DNA of 64,000 nt from Mesorhizobium sp. M1E.F.Ca.ET.045.02.1.1 (GCF_003952485.1 NZ_CP034447.1:6586501-6650500); one strand, 5' to 3'; shown: positions 8,429 to 17,912, counted from the first letter of the stretch. Numbers and translations: made by a program. Notes: generated by a model from the letters alone, not told the origin.

Positions 8429-9019
8429 CTAAGGCTTCATCAAAGCCGCGACCAAATGCTCGACATGGCCGCCGTCGCGGTGCTCCCGGGCATCGAAGGC
8501 ATTCTGCTTGGCCTCGTATTCGGCATAGGCGGCCTGGATACGCTGGCGCGCCTCGCTGCGAGCCTTGTAGCAATAGGGATCGTCGGCGACCTTGAGACCG
8601 GTGATCGACCGCTCGGTGGCGCGCATCATTTCCCTGGCGATACGGCCATGGGTTTTCTCGTGGGCGCGCACACCGGCGAAAAACCGGGTCCATCGCTTCT
8701 TCAGCGCCGGCGTCGCCGAGGCGACGCGCGGAAAGGTGTAGAAGAGATTGAGCGTGCCATTTGCCTGCTTGAGCCGGCACGAGCCCTTGTCCGGGATGAC
8801 GCCGAGCTCCCAGTCGGCCGTGTAGGCGGTCTGGGCGATGGCGTGCGTCATGAAGCCGTGCTTGGGGCCTTTGCTGTCCATGGCTTCGATAAGTGCCGCG
8901 CCGGAATTGCCGGCGATGTCATAGGTTCGCGTCTGGACCAGCACCCTGGTGCCGGCCGAGGCCTGCGGCGCGCAGAACGCGCCGAGAGCGACAAGGCATG
9001 TCAGAACCGCCAGGCGCAT
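8429..9019 (-). CDS. DUF922 putative zinc-dependent secreted protease
   Basis: The 196-residue protein has a signal peptide (MRLAVLTCLVALGAFCAPQASA). The DUF922 domain contains an HEKTH metalloprotease motif (RAHEKTHGRIA) near residue 134, where the two histidines and glutamate would bind zinc and act in catalysis. The pattern TRTYDIAG near the N-terminus and WELGVIP are typical of DUF922. Two cysteine-containing segments suggest a periplasmic location. Family members are predicted proteases with unknown substrates. The gene ends 28 bp from the convergent EEP gene. Confidence 0.82.
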   Translation of the reverse strand: MRLAVLTCLVALGAFCAPQASAGTRVLVQTRTYDIAGNSGAALIEAMDSKGPKHGFMTHAIAQTAYTADWELGVIPDKGSCRLKQANGTLNLFYTFPRVASATPALKKRWTRFFAGVRAHEKTHGRIAREMMRATERSITGLKVADDPYCYKARSEARQRIQAAYAEYEAKQNAFDAREHRDGGHVEHLVAALMKP

Positions 9020-9183
9020 CGCCGTTTCTCCCTATCCTCAGGGAAAGGAAACACAAGCAGGCGGTGGTTTCAACGGCCTTGAGGTTGCGATGTCGCAACC
9101 TATTCGCAGGCAGGCGCCGCCGGCGGTGGCGCCCCCGAAGAGGTATGTCAGCGGCAGCGCAAAGCCTCTGGCAGTTGCCCCTT

Positions 9184-10863
9184 CTACATACCCTGATAGA
9201 CAGGCCCCTCTCCACCTTGTGGCGGCACCCAGTTGATGTTCCGGTTCGGGTCCTTGATGTCGCAGGTCTTGCAGTGGACGCAGTTCTGCGCGTTGATGAC
9301 GAAGCGCACGTCCTTGGCCGACGGATCGGCGGCGGCATTGCCGTCCTTGTCGACCCATTCATAGACGCCGGCCGGGCAGTAGCGGGTCGAGGGTCCGGCA
9401 AAGACGTCGTGCTCGGAGCGCTGCTGCAGCGCCATGTCGCCGACGATCAAGTGCACCGGCTCGTTTTCCTCGTGGTTGGTGTTGGACAAAAACACCGAGG
9501 AGAGCCGGTCGAAAGTGAGCACGCCATCCGGCTTGGGATAGGCGATCTTCTGATGCTTGGATGCCGGCTCCAGCGTCGCGTAGTCGGCCTTGCCGTGCTT
9601 CAGCGTGCCGAAGGGCGAGAAGCCGAACAGCGTGTTCAGCCACATGTCCAGCCCACCGATGCCGACGCCGATGATAGTGCCGAAGCGCGACCACAGCGGC
9701 TTGACGTTGCGCACCTTCTTCAGGTCCTTGCCGATGTCGCTGCCGCGCCAGGCTTCCTCGTAAGAGGTGAGCTCGTCGTTGGCGCGCCCGGCGCCAATTG
9801 CGTCCGCGACGTGCTCTGCCGCCAGCATGCCGGACAGCACCGCATTGTGCGAGCCCTTGATGCGCGGCACGTTGACGAAGCCGGCCGCGCAGCCCATCAG
9901 CACGCCGCCCGGGAAGGAGAGCTTCGGCACCGACTGCCAGCCGCCCTCGGTGATGGCGCGCGCGCCGTAGCCGATCCGCTTGGCGCCCTCGAAGGTGCCT
10001 TTGATCGCCGGATGCGTCTTGAAGCGCTGGAACTCCTCGAAGGGCGAGAGCCAGGGGTTCTTGTAGTTGAGGTGGACGACGAAACCGACAGCCACCTGAT
10101 TGTCCTCGAGATGATAGAGGAAGGAGCCACCGCCGGTCTTCATGTCGAGCGGCCAGCCGAACGAGTGCTGCACCAGGCCCGGCTTGTGGTTCTCGGGCTT
10201 GACCTGCCACAGCTCCTTGAGGCCGATGCCGTATTTGCCGGGTTCGCGGCCGTCGGCAAGCCGGTATTTCGCGATGAGCTGCTTGGCGAGAGAGCCGCGC
10301 GCGCCCTCGCCGATCAGCACATATTTGCCCATCAGCGCCATGCCCGGCGCGTAGGCCGGGCCATGCGTGCCGTCCTTCTCGACGCCCATGTCGCCGGTGA
10401 TGACGCCGGTGACGGCGCCGGCCTCATTGTAGACGAGGCTGGCCGCGGCAAAGCCCGGATAGATCTCGACCCCGAGCGCCTCGGCCTTGGTCGCGAGCCA
10501 GCGGCAGACATTGCCGAGCGAGACGATGTAGTTGCCGTGATTGTTCATCAGCGGCGGCATCAGGAAGTTGGGCAGGCGGAACGAACCGGCGGGGCCAAGC
10601 ACCAGGAAATGATCGTCGGTCACCGGGGTCTTAAACGGATGGCTCTCCTCCTCGCGCCAGCCCGGCAGCAGGCGGTCGATGCCGATCGGGTCGACGACGG
10701 CGCCGGACAGGATGTGGGCGCCGACCTCGCCGCCCTTTTCGAGCACGACGACGGAAAGGTCGGGGCTGAGCTGCTTCAGACGGATGGCGGCGGCAAGCCC
10801 GGCGGGACCGGCGCCGACGATCACCACGTCGAATTCCATGCTCTCGCGTTCGATTTCGCTCAT
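9184..10863 (-). CDS. Electron transfer flavoprotein-ubiquinone oxidoreductase
   Basis: The 559-residue enzyme passes electrons from reduced ETF to ubiquinone at the inner membrane, linking acyl-CoA and amine dehydrogenases to respiration. The N-terminus has the FAD-binding motif VVIVGAGPAGLAAAI (about residues 13-27). Other matches are GAHILSGAVVDP and the substrate/quinone-binding mid-section. The C-terminal ferredoxin-like domain has CPAGVYEW and NCVHCKTCDIKDP, which supply the cysteines of the 4Fe-4S cluster. The start at 10863 is chosen because it has a GAGGGG ribosome site and fits the family length. ETF subunits are not in the window. It may also serve the dimethylglycine/sarcosine-type dehydrogenase at 40348, which is an inference. 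Confidence 0.95.
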   Translation of the reverse strand: MSEIERESMEFDVVIVGAGPAGLAAAIRLKQLSPDLSVVVLEKGGEVGAHILSGAVVDPIGIDRLLPGWREEESHPFKTPVTDDHFLVLGPAGSFRLPNFLMPPLMNNHGNYIVSLGNVCRWLATKAEALGVEIYPGFAAASLVYNEAGAVTGVITGDMGVEKDGTHGPAYAPGMALMGKYVLIGEGARGSLAKQLIAKYRLADGREPGKYGIGLKELWQVKPENHKPGLVQHSFGWPLDMKTGGGSFLYHLEDNQVAVGFVVHLNYKNPWLSPFEEFQRFKTHPAIKGTFEGAKRIGYGARAITEGGWQSVPKLSFPGGVLMGCAAGFVNVPRIKGSHNAVLSGMLAAEHVADAIGAGRANDELTSYEEAWRGSDIGKDLKKVRNVKPLWSRFGTIIGVGIGGLDMWLNTLFGFSPFGTLKHGKADYATLEPASKHQKIAYPKPDGVLTFDRLSSVFLSNTNHEENEPVHLIVGDMALQQRSEHDVFAGPSTRYCPAGVYEWVDKDGNAAADPSAKDVRFVINAQNCVHCKTCDIKDPNRNINWVPPQGGEGPVYQGM

Positions 10864-11114
10864 AGGCCCCTCACTGGCTCGCCATGTTCTCGCATTCTGC
10901 TGGCTCACGCGCTGCATAGCGCATCAATTCGCGACGCGAAACCGGCGCTGATGTGACAACGCCGAATTCGACAAAAAGTCGCGGTTTTCCATGCGAAACG
11001 GCCCACGGATAGGCCACTGCGAAGCATAGGCCAGAGCCCTTCGGTGGGAAGGCCAGGCCTGTCCGGCACGTTTTTAATTGTTTGGCGGCTTGCTTATCGG
11101 CAATACTTGGGCCC

Positions 11115-11753
11115 ATGCGCACTCCCGAGCCATCCGGCTTTTCATTGAAGCGCTTACTCTTCACGCCCGGCGTGCTCTGCCGCGCGGTTCTTCCGCTCCT
11201 CTTCCTGATCGCCCCGGCGCAAGCCGATCCGCAGAAAGTCTGGGCGACCGGCGCCTACTCCTTTTCCGACGAGCTTGGCGGCTTCCGCATCACCGGCGCC
11301 TCCGGCGTCGGCACCAAGGAGAACCCGCTCATCATCACCGAGGAGCTGAATTCGGCGACGCCGGTGACGCTGACCATCCGCGCCACCCGGCCGATCGAGG
11401 CCTTCGGCAGGGCCGGCGACGTCGCCAATGGCGTCATGTACATGCGCATCGACGTGCTCAACAACAGCGCGCTCCCCTGGGTGGAATTCCAGTTCGAACT
11501 GCAGGAGATCCTCGACCAGCCGAGCGTGTTCGGCGACGGCCTGTCCTTCGACCAGCGCAACAAGGCGCCCGACAACATCGTCTCGAGCAACTTCGCCGAT
11601 TTCGACCGCCAGTTCGAACCCTACGACCGGCTCTTGTTCAAAAACGGCAAGGTCGATCCGCTGAAGACGGCGACCTTCGAGTTCCTGATCACCGACTACA
11701 CGCCGCGCTGGACGTTTTATCTGGTGCAGGACCCGCGCATTCCGACGGGGTGA
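11115..11753 (+). CDS. Secreted protein of unknown function
   Basis: The 212-residue protein starts with a signal peptide or anchor (FSLKRLLFTPGVLCRAVLPLLFLIAPAQA), and the mature chain begins DPQKVWATGAYSFSDELGG. The rest is beta-rich with many polar residues and no cysteine in the mature part, which suggests a periplasmic beta-sandwich. No family name was recognised. It is divergent from the ETF-QO gene and lies just before a mosaic repeat and the glycosylase gene, an arrangement I recall from other rhizobia. The start with MRTPEPSG is chosen as it directly precedes the signal sequence. Confidence 0.7.
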   Translation: MRTPEPSGFSLKRLLFTPGVLCRAVLPLLFLIAPAQADPQKVWATGAYSFSDELGGFRITGASGVGTKENPLIITEELNSATPVTLTIRATRPIEAFGRAGDVANGVMYMRIDVLNNSALPWVEFQFELQEILDQPSVFGDGLSFDQRNKAPDNIVSSNFADFDRQFEPYDRLLFKNGKVDPLKTATFEFLITDYTPRWTFYLVQDPRIPTG

Positions 11754-11803
11754 TCTGGATGAATGGTGCGCCCCTTGGAGATTGGCGAAATCGTCGGAAC
11801 GCG

Positions 11804-11956
11804 TAATCTCCCCCCTTGAGGGGGAGATGGCCGGCAGGCCAGAAGGGGTCCTCGCGCGTAAAGCGCCAACCCGCTCGGGCCCCCCTTGGCGTCGCGTCCG
11901 GTCGAACCGACCCCCTCTGTCGCCTTCGGCGACATCTCCCCCTCGAGGGGGAGATT
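11804..11956. repeat. Palindromic mosaic repeat, copy 2
   Basis: TAATCTCCCCC at the left end pairs with GGGGGAGATTA at the right end. The inside carries GCCGGCAGGCCAGA and the TGTCGCCTTCGGCGACA stem. It shares modules with copies 1, 3 and 4 and lies between the secreted unknown and the glycosylase gene. Confidence 0.85.
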
Positions 11957-12005
11957 AACGGTCGCCAACCTTGCAAATCTGCGCTGCGCGGACGATGGTG
12001 ACGCC

Positions 12006-12920
12006 ATGACTGCCGCCTCCCCCAACACCCCGATCGATATCGCCGAGCTGCTCGCCTTCTATGCCAGCGCGGGCGTCGACGAGGCGCTGGAAGACGCGCC
12101 CATCAACCGGTTCGCCGAGGTCAGGCCCAAGCAAGCCGAGCGCCCGCCGGCGCCGGCCGCGCCCGTTCGGGAAAGCAGGCTTCAAGAAAGACAGTCATCC
12201 GGGCCCGACGCCAACAGGACAGCGGAGCGGCAGCCGTCTTCGCCCGGGCTGGATGCAAGTGGAATACCGGATGCGCCTGCGCGTCCAATGGCCGCCGCCG
12301 CGGTGCCTGACGAGGGGCAGGTTCTGCTCGCGCGGCAACTGGCGACCAGCGCCTCGACGCTCGACGAGTTGCACCGGCATATGGCGGCCTTCGACGGCTG
12401 CAATCTCAAATTCACCGCCAAGAACCTGGTCTTCGCCGACGGCAACCCGAATGCCGATCTGATGCTGGTCGGCGAGGCGCCTGGCCGCGACGAGGATTTG
12501 GAAGGCCTGCCCTTCGTCGGCCGCTCCGGCCGGCTGCTCGATCGCATGCTGGCCGCGATCGGCCTCGACCGGACATCGGCCTATATCGCCAACGTCATCC
12601 CCTGGCGCCCGCCGGGTAACCGCACGCCGACGCCGCACGAGACCGAGATCTGCCGCCCGTTCATCGAAAGGCAGATCGAGCTGGTCAATCCGAAGGTGCT
12701 GGTCAATCTCGGCGGCCCCTCCGCCAAGACGCTGCTCAACACCACCGAGGGGATACTCAGGCTGCGCGGCAACTGGCGGGTGCATACGACGGCGTCGGGC
12801 GTCGCCATTCCGGCGATGCCGACGCTGCATCCGGCCTATCTGCTCAGGACGCCGGCGCACAAGAAGCTGGCATGGCGGGATTTCCTCGAGGTGAAGGCGA
12901 AGCTGAGGGCGATTAGCTAA
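12006..12920 (+). CDS. Uracil-DNA glycosylase, family 4-like
   Basis: The 304-residue enzyme removes uracil from DNA. The N-terminal ~100 residues are low-complexity (Pro, Ala, Arg) and probably disordered. The catalytic domain follows with MLVGEAPGRDEDLEGLPFVG, the VIPWRPPGNRTPT segment and TLHPAYLLR. These match the family 4 glycosylase motifs GEAPGxxED and HPAxLLR. Classical family 4 enzymes bind a 4Fe-4S cluster with four cysteines. Here only C in DGCNLK and C in EICRPF align; the other two positions are aspartate/phenylalanine and tryptophan, so the cluster may be absent. The start is the ATG after the mosaic repeat. Confidence 0.85.
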   Translation: MTAASPNTPIDIAELLAFYASAGVDEALEDAPINRFAEVRPKQAERPPAPAAPVRESRLQERQSSGPDANRTAERQPSSPGLDASGIPDAPARPMAAAAVPDEGQVLLARQLATSASTLDELHRHMAAFDGCNLKFTAKNLVFADGNPNADLMLVGEAPGRDEDLEGLPFVGRSGRLLDRMLAAIGLDRTSAYIANVIPWRPPGNRTPTPHETEICRPFIERQIELVNPKVLVNLGGPSAKTLLNTTEGILRLRGNWRVHTTASGVAIPAMPTLHPAYLLRTPAHKKLAWRDFLEVKAKLRAIS

Positions 12921-13060
12921 TCTCCCCCCTTGAGGGGGAGATGTCGCCGAAGGCGACAGAGGGGGTCGCCTCGCATGGAGCGCCGGCGCCATTTAGCGTG
13001 GAGGCGGTTGAGGCGACCCCCTCTGGCCTGCCGGCCATCTCCCCTCAAGGGGGGAGATTC
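12919..13060. repeat. Palindromic mosaic repeat, copy 3
   Basis: It begins at the stop codon of the glycosylase gene (TAATCTCCCCCC) and ends GGGGGGAGATTC. The inner parts carry the GTCGCCGAAGGCGAC stem and the GGCCTGCCGGCC block. It probably serves as a transcription terminator as well as a repeat. Confidence 0.85.
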
Positions 13061-13132
13061 CTGCGCCGGCGAGCCTCACCGATGACCTCGCAAGTAATTG
13101 AAATCCCTCTCTCGCCGCCCTACTCATCCCCC

Positions 13133-13942
13133 ATGACCACATCCGACATCTCCGCCGGCAGCCTCATTCGCGAATGGCGCACGCGCCGGCGTATGAGCCA
13201 GCTCGACCTCGCCATGGAGGCCGACATCTCGCAGCGGCATCTCTCCTTCGTCGAAAGCGGCCGCGCCCAGCCGTCGCGCGAGATGGTGCTGCATCTGGCC
13301 GAACAGCTCTCCATTCCTCTGCGCCAACGCAACCAATTGCTGCTCGCGGCCGGCTTCGCGCCGAGCTTCAGCGAAAGGCCGCTGAGCGATGCGACGCTGG
13401 CGCCGGCACTTGCCGCGGTCGAGACAGTGCTTCGAGGGCACGAACCCTTCCCTGCGCTCGCGGTCGACCGGCACTGGAACCTCGTTTCCGCCAACGCCGC
13501 GATCGGCCCATTCCTCGCCGATGTTTCCGAGCCGTCGCTGCTCAAGCCGCCGGTCAATGTGCTGAGGCTGAGCCTGCATCCGGGCGGTGTCGCACCACGC
13601 ATCGTCAACCTGGCGGAATGGCGGGCGCATCTGCTCGAGCGCCTGAAACACCAGAACGACGCCACCGGCGACCCGGTGCTGATCGACCTGGAGAAAGAGC
13701 TGCGCGCCTATCCGTCCGGCCTGAAAAGCAGCCGACCGGCGCCGGTCGAGCCGAGCGGCATCGTGCATCCGCTCAGGCTCGCGCATGACGACACTGTGCT
13801 GTCTTTCATCAGCACGATCACAGTGTTCGGCACGCCGCTCGACGTCACGCTGTCGGAACTGGCGATCGAATCTTTCTTCCCGGCCGACGAGCAGACGCGA
13901 ACGGTGCTGCTGCGGCTGGCGAAGGAGCCGAGCTCTCGATAG
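13133..13942 (+). CDS. MmyB-type helix-turn-helix transcriptional regulator
   Basis: The 269-residue protein has an N-terminal XRE-type helix-turn-helix (about residues 8-70: LIREWRTRRRMSQLDLAMEA, ISQRHLSFVESGRAQPSREM). The C-terminal MmyB-like ligand-binding domain contains ALAVDRHWNLVSANAA and LRLSLHPGGVAPRIVNLAEW. Family members bind small hydrophobic ligands such as fatty acids in a PAS-like pocket and usually repress a neighbouring oxidoreductase gene. No such target is adjacent here, since mosaic repeats flank the gene on both sides. Start is uncertain: an in-frame ATG at 13082 would add 17 residues, but 13133 matches the usual family N-terminus. Confidence 0.85.
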   Translation: MTTSDISAGSLIREWRTRRRMSQLDLAMEADISQRHLSFVESGRAQPSREMVLHLAEQLSIPLRQRNQLLLAAGFAPSFSERPLSDATLAPALAAVETVLRGHEPFPALAVDRHWNLVSANAAIGPFLADVSEPSLLKPPVNVLRLSLHPGGVAPRIVNLAEWRAHLLERLKHQNDATGDPVLIDLEKELRAYPSGLKSSRPAPVEPSGIVHPLRLAHDDTVLSFISTITVFGTPLDVTLSELAIESFFPADEQTRTVLLRLAKEPSSR

Positions 13943-13970
13943 CTCAAACAGAAAGGTCCGAGGGACAGCA

Positions 13971-14124
13971 CCCCCCTCTGGCCTGCCGGCCATCTCCCCC
14001 GCAAGGGGGGAGATCAGCAGCTTTGCCGACGGGCGCTCTTCCTGCAACGTCGGCGATTGGCGAAAGCCAAAGCGACATCCAATCTCCCCCTTGCGGGGGA
14101 GATGTCCGGCAGGACAGAGGGGGG
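13971..14124. repeat. Palindromic mosaic repeat, copy 4
   Basis: This copy is nearly the same as copy 1 at 101-255, including the inner AACGTCGGCG module and the two C-run/G-run stems. It lies between the MmyB-type regulator and the convergent transporter gene. Confidence 0.85.
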
Positions 14125-14166
14125 TGTGAAGGAACTCGGCCTTTGAGGTTTCCTTTTTGAAACAGA

Positions 14167-15114
14167 TCACCCCTGCGGCGGCGTCGCTCTTCGCGTCCGT
14201 GTGCGCTCCAGGCCCAGTTGCCGTTCGCGCCAGATGATGAAGATGCCGGCGGCAACGACGATCACGCCGCCGATTAACGTATTGAGCGACGTCACGTCGC
14301 CGAAGACGAAATAGCCGACTACGACGCCAAGGATCATCGAGGTGTATTCGAACGGCGCCACGACGGACGCCTCGGCATGGCGGTAGGCGGATGTCATCAG
14401 GATCTGGCCGAGCCCGCCGCAGAAGCCGGCCACGACGAGCAACGCGGCTTGCATCGGTGTCAGCGCCTGCCAGCCGAAAGGCAATGTGAACAGCGCCAGC
14501 ACGCTCGCGGTCGAGGAGAACCAGAGCACGATGGTCGCCGTCTTCTCGGTCTGCACGAGATTGCGCACCAGAAGCATGGCGACGGCCGAGATTGCCGCGG
14601 CGATCAAGGCCGCCATGACGCCCAGCACCTCCTGGTCGTCCAGCGCCTCGTCGGAATTCAACAGCGTCAGTTCCGGCCAGGAAATGATGAGCACGCCGAC
14701 GAGGCCGACGGCGACCGCGCTCCAGCGATAGACGCGGATCGTCTCGCCGAGGAAGACCGAAGAGAACACCACCACCAGCAGCGGCTGGGCATAGTTCAGC
14801 GTGATCGCCTCTGGCAGCGGCAGCCTGGTCAGCGCGAAGAAACCGAGCCCCATGGCGCCGACGCCGACGAGGCCGCGCGCGATATGGTTGAACGGCCGTT
14901 TCGTCGTGAATGCCGTGGCCAACTCTCCCTTGAATGCCAGGAAGGCGATGATCGGGAAAATGGCGAAGAAGGAGCGGAAGAAGACGATCTGCCCGGCGGG
15001 CACGTCGCCGGCAGCCTTGATGCAGGTCTGCATGCCAACGAAGACCGCCACGGAGACGATCTTGAGCGCAATGCCGCGCAGCGTGTCGTGGCCGACGGCA
15101 TGATCGACGGTCAT
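14167..15114 (-). CDS. EamA/DMT-family inner-membrane transporter
   Basis: The 315-residue protein has about ten hydrophobic helices arranged as two EamA repeats, for example KIVSVAVFVGMQTCIKAA at the start, and AEASVVAPFEYTSMILGVVVG in the second repeat. It belongs to the drug/metabolite transporter superfamily (RhaT/S-adenosylmethionine carrier-like), whose members export amino acids, purines or other small metabolites. The AEASVVAPFEYTS motif is typical. The substrate cannot be told from sequence. The C-terminus is basic and cytoplasmic (RERQLGLERTRTRR). It is divergent from pepN with about 150 bp between them. Confidence 0.88.
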   Translation of the reverse strand: MTVDHAVGHDTLRGIALKIVSVAVFVGMQTCIKAAGDVPAGQIVFFRSFFAIFPIIAFLAFKGELATAFTTKRPFNHIARGLVGVGAMGLGFFALTRLPLPEAITLNYAQPLLVVVFSSVFLGETIRVYRWSAVAVGLVGVLIISWPELTLLNSDEALDDQEVLGVMAALIAAAISAVAMLLVRNLVQTEKTATIVLWFSSTASVLALFTLPFGWQALTPMQAALLVVAGFCGGLGQILMTSAYRHAEASVVAPFEYTSMILGVVVGYFVFGDVTSLNTLIGGVIVVAAGIFIIWRERQLGLERTRTRRATPPQG

Positions 15115-15266
15115 CTTGCCTCGTGACGATGGTCGGAAACGAAGCCCAGAAATAGACCCCGGCGCAGTTTTGTCGAGTGACCGTTTCGTGTAAAGAGCGC
15201 GGACTTCAAAATTCTTGGGCCAGCAACCCCGCTGCCCGCCCGAAAATCGACAGGAAAACCAACGGA

Positions 15267-17912
15267 ATGCGCACCGATACCGGCCATGTCTTCAAGCTCG
15301 AAGACTATCGCCCCAGCGACTATCTCATTCCGCGGACCAGTCTCGATTTCCGCCTGTCGCCGGATGCGACCCGCGTCACCGCCGTGCTCACCATCGAGCG
15401 GCGCGAAGGCGTCGCGGCGGCGGCGCCGCTGTTGCTCGACGGCGACGGGCTGACGCTGCTTGGCGTTGCCATCGATGGGCATGTGCTCTCGCCCTCGGAC
15501 TATCAGGCGACGCCGGACCAACTGACCATTGCAAAGCCGCCGGCTGCGCAAAGCTTCGAGCTTCGCCTCGATACCGAGATCGCGCCGGCCAGCAACGAAG
15601 CCCTGATGGGCCTTTACCGGTCCAACAATGTCTATTGCACGCAATGCGAGGCCGAGGGCTTTCGCCGCATCACCTATTTCCTCGATCGGCCCGATATCCT
15701 ATCGGTCTACACTGTTCGCATCGAGGCGCCGCACAACGAAGCAGCGCTGCTGCTTTCCAACGGCAATCCTGTCGAAAGCGGCACGCTGGCCGGCGGCCAC
15801 CACTATGCAGTCTGGCATGACCCCTTTCCGAAACCCTCCTATCTCTTCGCGCTGGTGGCGGGTGCGCTCGGCAAGGTGGCCGGCAGCTTCACCACCCTGT
15901 CCGGCCGCGAGGTCGAGCTCGGCATCTATGTCGAGCCCGGCAAGGAGCACCTCGCCGGCTACGCGATGGACGCGCTGAAGCGCTCGATGAAATGGGACGA
16001 GGAAGCCTTCGGCCGCGAATACGACCTCGACGTCTTCAACATCGTCGCGGTGTCCGACTTCAACATGGGCGCGATGGAGAACAAGGGCCTCAACATCTTC
16101 AACGACAAATATGTGCTGGCCGACGAGGAGACCGCGACCGATGCCGACTTCGCCAATATCGAAGCGATCATCGCGCATGAGTATTTCCACAATTGGACCG
16201 GCAACAGAATCACTTGCCGCGACTGGTTCCAGCTCTGCCTGAAGGAAGGGCTGACGGTTTACCGCGACCACGAATTTTCGGCCGACCAGCGTTCGAGGGC
16301 GGTGAAGCGCATCGCCGAGGTGCGCACGCTGCGCGCGCACCAATTCCCCGAGGACCAGGGGCCGCTGGCGCATCCGGTGAGACCGCGCCGCTACCGAGAG
16401 ATCAACAACTTCTACACGGCGACCGTCTACGAGAAGGGCTCGGAAGTGGTGCGCATGATCCGCACCATTCTGGGGCCGGAGACCTTCCGCGCCGGCATGG
16501 ACCTCTATTTCGAGCGGCATGACGGCGAGGCCGCGACCATCGAGGATTTCCTCAAGGTGTTCGAGGATGTCTCGGGGCGAGACCTCGCGCAATTCGCGCT
16601 CTGGTATCACCAGGCCGGCACGCCGAACCTCACGGTCGGTTCCTCCTACAATGCCGCGGCCAAGGCCTTCACGCTGGAGATCGAACAGTCGGTGCCGCCG
16701 ACACCGTCGGAAAGCCGCAAGCGGCTGATGCATATTCCGCTGGCCTTCGGCCTGGTTGGCGCCGGCGGCAAGCCCGCAGCCTGGCAAAGCGTCGAGGGCG
16801 CCGCCGTCGAGGACGGTGTTATCCATGTCCGCAAGCGGCGGCACACAGTGCGCTTCTCGGGGGTTGCGGAACGGCCTTCGGTGTCGCTCAACCGCGGCTT
16901 CTCGGCGCCGATTACGCTCTCGGTGCAGCAGAAGGCCGACGACCAGTTCTTCCTCGCCAGCCATGACAGCGACTCCTTCTCGCGCTGGCAGGCATTCAAC
17001 ACGCTGCTCACCGACGCGCTGATTGCTGCCTTCCGTCAGGTGCTGGGCGGCAAGGAGCCGGCCTTTGCACAAAAGCTCGCCGACCTTGCCGGCCGAATCG
17101 CCGGCGACGAGACCCTGGAGCCGGCCTACCGGGCGCTGGCCTTGTCGCTGCCCGGCGAGGCCGACATTGCCCGCGATATCGGCAAGGGCATCGATCCGGA
17201 CGCCGTCTTCGCCGCCCGCGAGGCGCTGGCGCGGACAATCGCCGAGGCGAATCGTGAGAGCTTCTCAGGCCTCTACGACAGCCTCGCCGACAAGGGTCCA
17301 TTCACCCCCGACGCGGAGAGCGCCGGGCGGCGGGCGCTGCGCAACACCCTGCTCGATTACCTTTCGCTGCTGCCCGAGGGCACGGCACTTGCCGCGGCGC
17401 ATTTCCGCGCGGCAACCAACATGACGGATCGCGCGGCGGCGCTCACCGTGCTGGCGCACCGCCATGACGGCTCTCCCGAGGCGGAGGAAGCGCTGGCAAG
17501 CTTCGAGGCCAGATATCGGGGCGATGCGCTGGTGCTAGACAAATGGTTCCAGATCCAGGCCGGCGTGCCCGGCCCGCGGACCGTCGAGACGGTGCGCGCG
17601 CTGATGCGGCATCCCGCCTTCTCGATCGCCAATCCGAACCGGGTGCGCTCGCTGATCGGCACCTTCTCCAGCGCCAACCAGACCGGCTTCCATCGCGCCG
17701 ACGGCCAAGGCTACCGCTTGTTCGCCGAGACCGTGCTGGAGGTCGAGAAGCGCAACCCGCAGGTGGCGGCAAGGCTGGCGACGGCGATGCGGTCCTGGCG
17801 CTCGCTGGAACCGATCCGGCAGGACAAGGCAAGGCAGGCGCTGCTGCAAATCGCGAACGTCGAGAACCTCTCGGCCGATCTGCGGGATATCGTGGAGCGC
17901 ACGCTGGCGTAG
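15267..17912 (+). CDS. pepN: Aminopeptidase N (M1 family)
   Basis: The 881-residue cytoplasmic zinc aminopeptidase removes N-terminal residues from peptides. The exopeptidase motif GAMENKGLNIFN lies near residue 268. The zinc-binding HEYFHNWTGNR (HExxH, then E in LKEGLTVYRD) starts near residue 304. The order of domains matches PepN of proteobacteria: an N-terminal beta-barrel, thermolysin-like catalytic domain, Ig-like domain and a C-terminal helical domain with many A/L-rich repeats. The start MRTDTGHVFKLEDYRPSDY is chosen because it matches the family N-terminus. The gene is followed by a palindromic repeat interrupted by an IS481-type element. Confidence 0.95.
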   Translation: MRTDTGHVFKLEDYRPSDYLIPRTSLDFRLSPDATRVTAVLTIERREGVAAAAPLLLDGDGLTLLGVAIDGHVLSPSDYQATPDQLTIAKPPAAQSFELRLDTEIAPASNEALMGLYRSNNVYCTQCEAEGFRRITYFLDRPDILSVYTVRIEAPHNEAALLLSNGNPVESGTLAGGHHYAVWHDPFPKPSYLFALVAGALGKVAGSFTTLSGREVELGIYVEPGKEHLAGYAMDALKRSMKWDEEAFGREYDLDVFNIVAVSDFNMGAMENKGLNIFNDKYVLADEETATDADFANIEAIIAHEYFHNWTGNRITCRDWFQLCLKEGLTVYRDHEFSADQRSRAVKRIAEVRTLRAHQFPEDQGPLAHPVRPRRYREINNFYTATVYEKGSEVVRMIRTILGPETFRAGMDLYFERHDGEAATIEDFLKVFEDVSGRDLAQFALWYHQAGTPNLTVGSSYNAAAKAFTLEIEQSVPPTPSESRKRLMHIPLAFGLVGAGGKPAAWQSVEGAAVEDGVIHVRKRRHTVRFSGVAERPSVSLNRGFSAPITLSVQQKADDQFFLASHDSDSFSRWQAFNTLLTDALIAAFRQVLGGKEPAFAQKLADLAGRIAGDETLEPAYRALALSLPGEADIARDIGKGIDPDAVFAAREALARTIAEANRESFSGLYDSLADKGPFTPDAESAGRRALRNTLLDYLSLLPEGTALAAAHFRAATNMTDRAAALTVLAHRHDGSPEAEEALASFEARYRGDALVLDKWFQIQAGVPGPRTVETVRALMRHPAFSIANPNRVRSLIGTFSSANQTGFHRADGQGYRLFAETVLEVEKRNPQVAARLATAMRSWRSLEPIRQDKARQALLQIANVENLSADLRDIVERTLA

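Noticed and set aside
8893..10956. 687-codon open frame opposite the ETF-QO gene
   Set aside because: It is a shadow of the real gene; no domain, start site or family pattern is visible.
11886..12005. N-terminal extension of the uracil-DNA glycosylase
   Set aside because: This stretch is part of the mosaic repeat, so the frame being open there is not evidence of coding.
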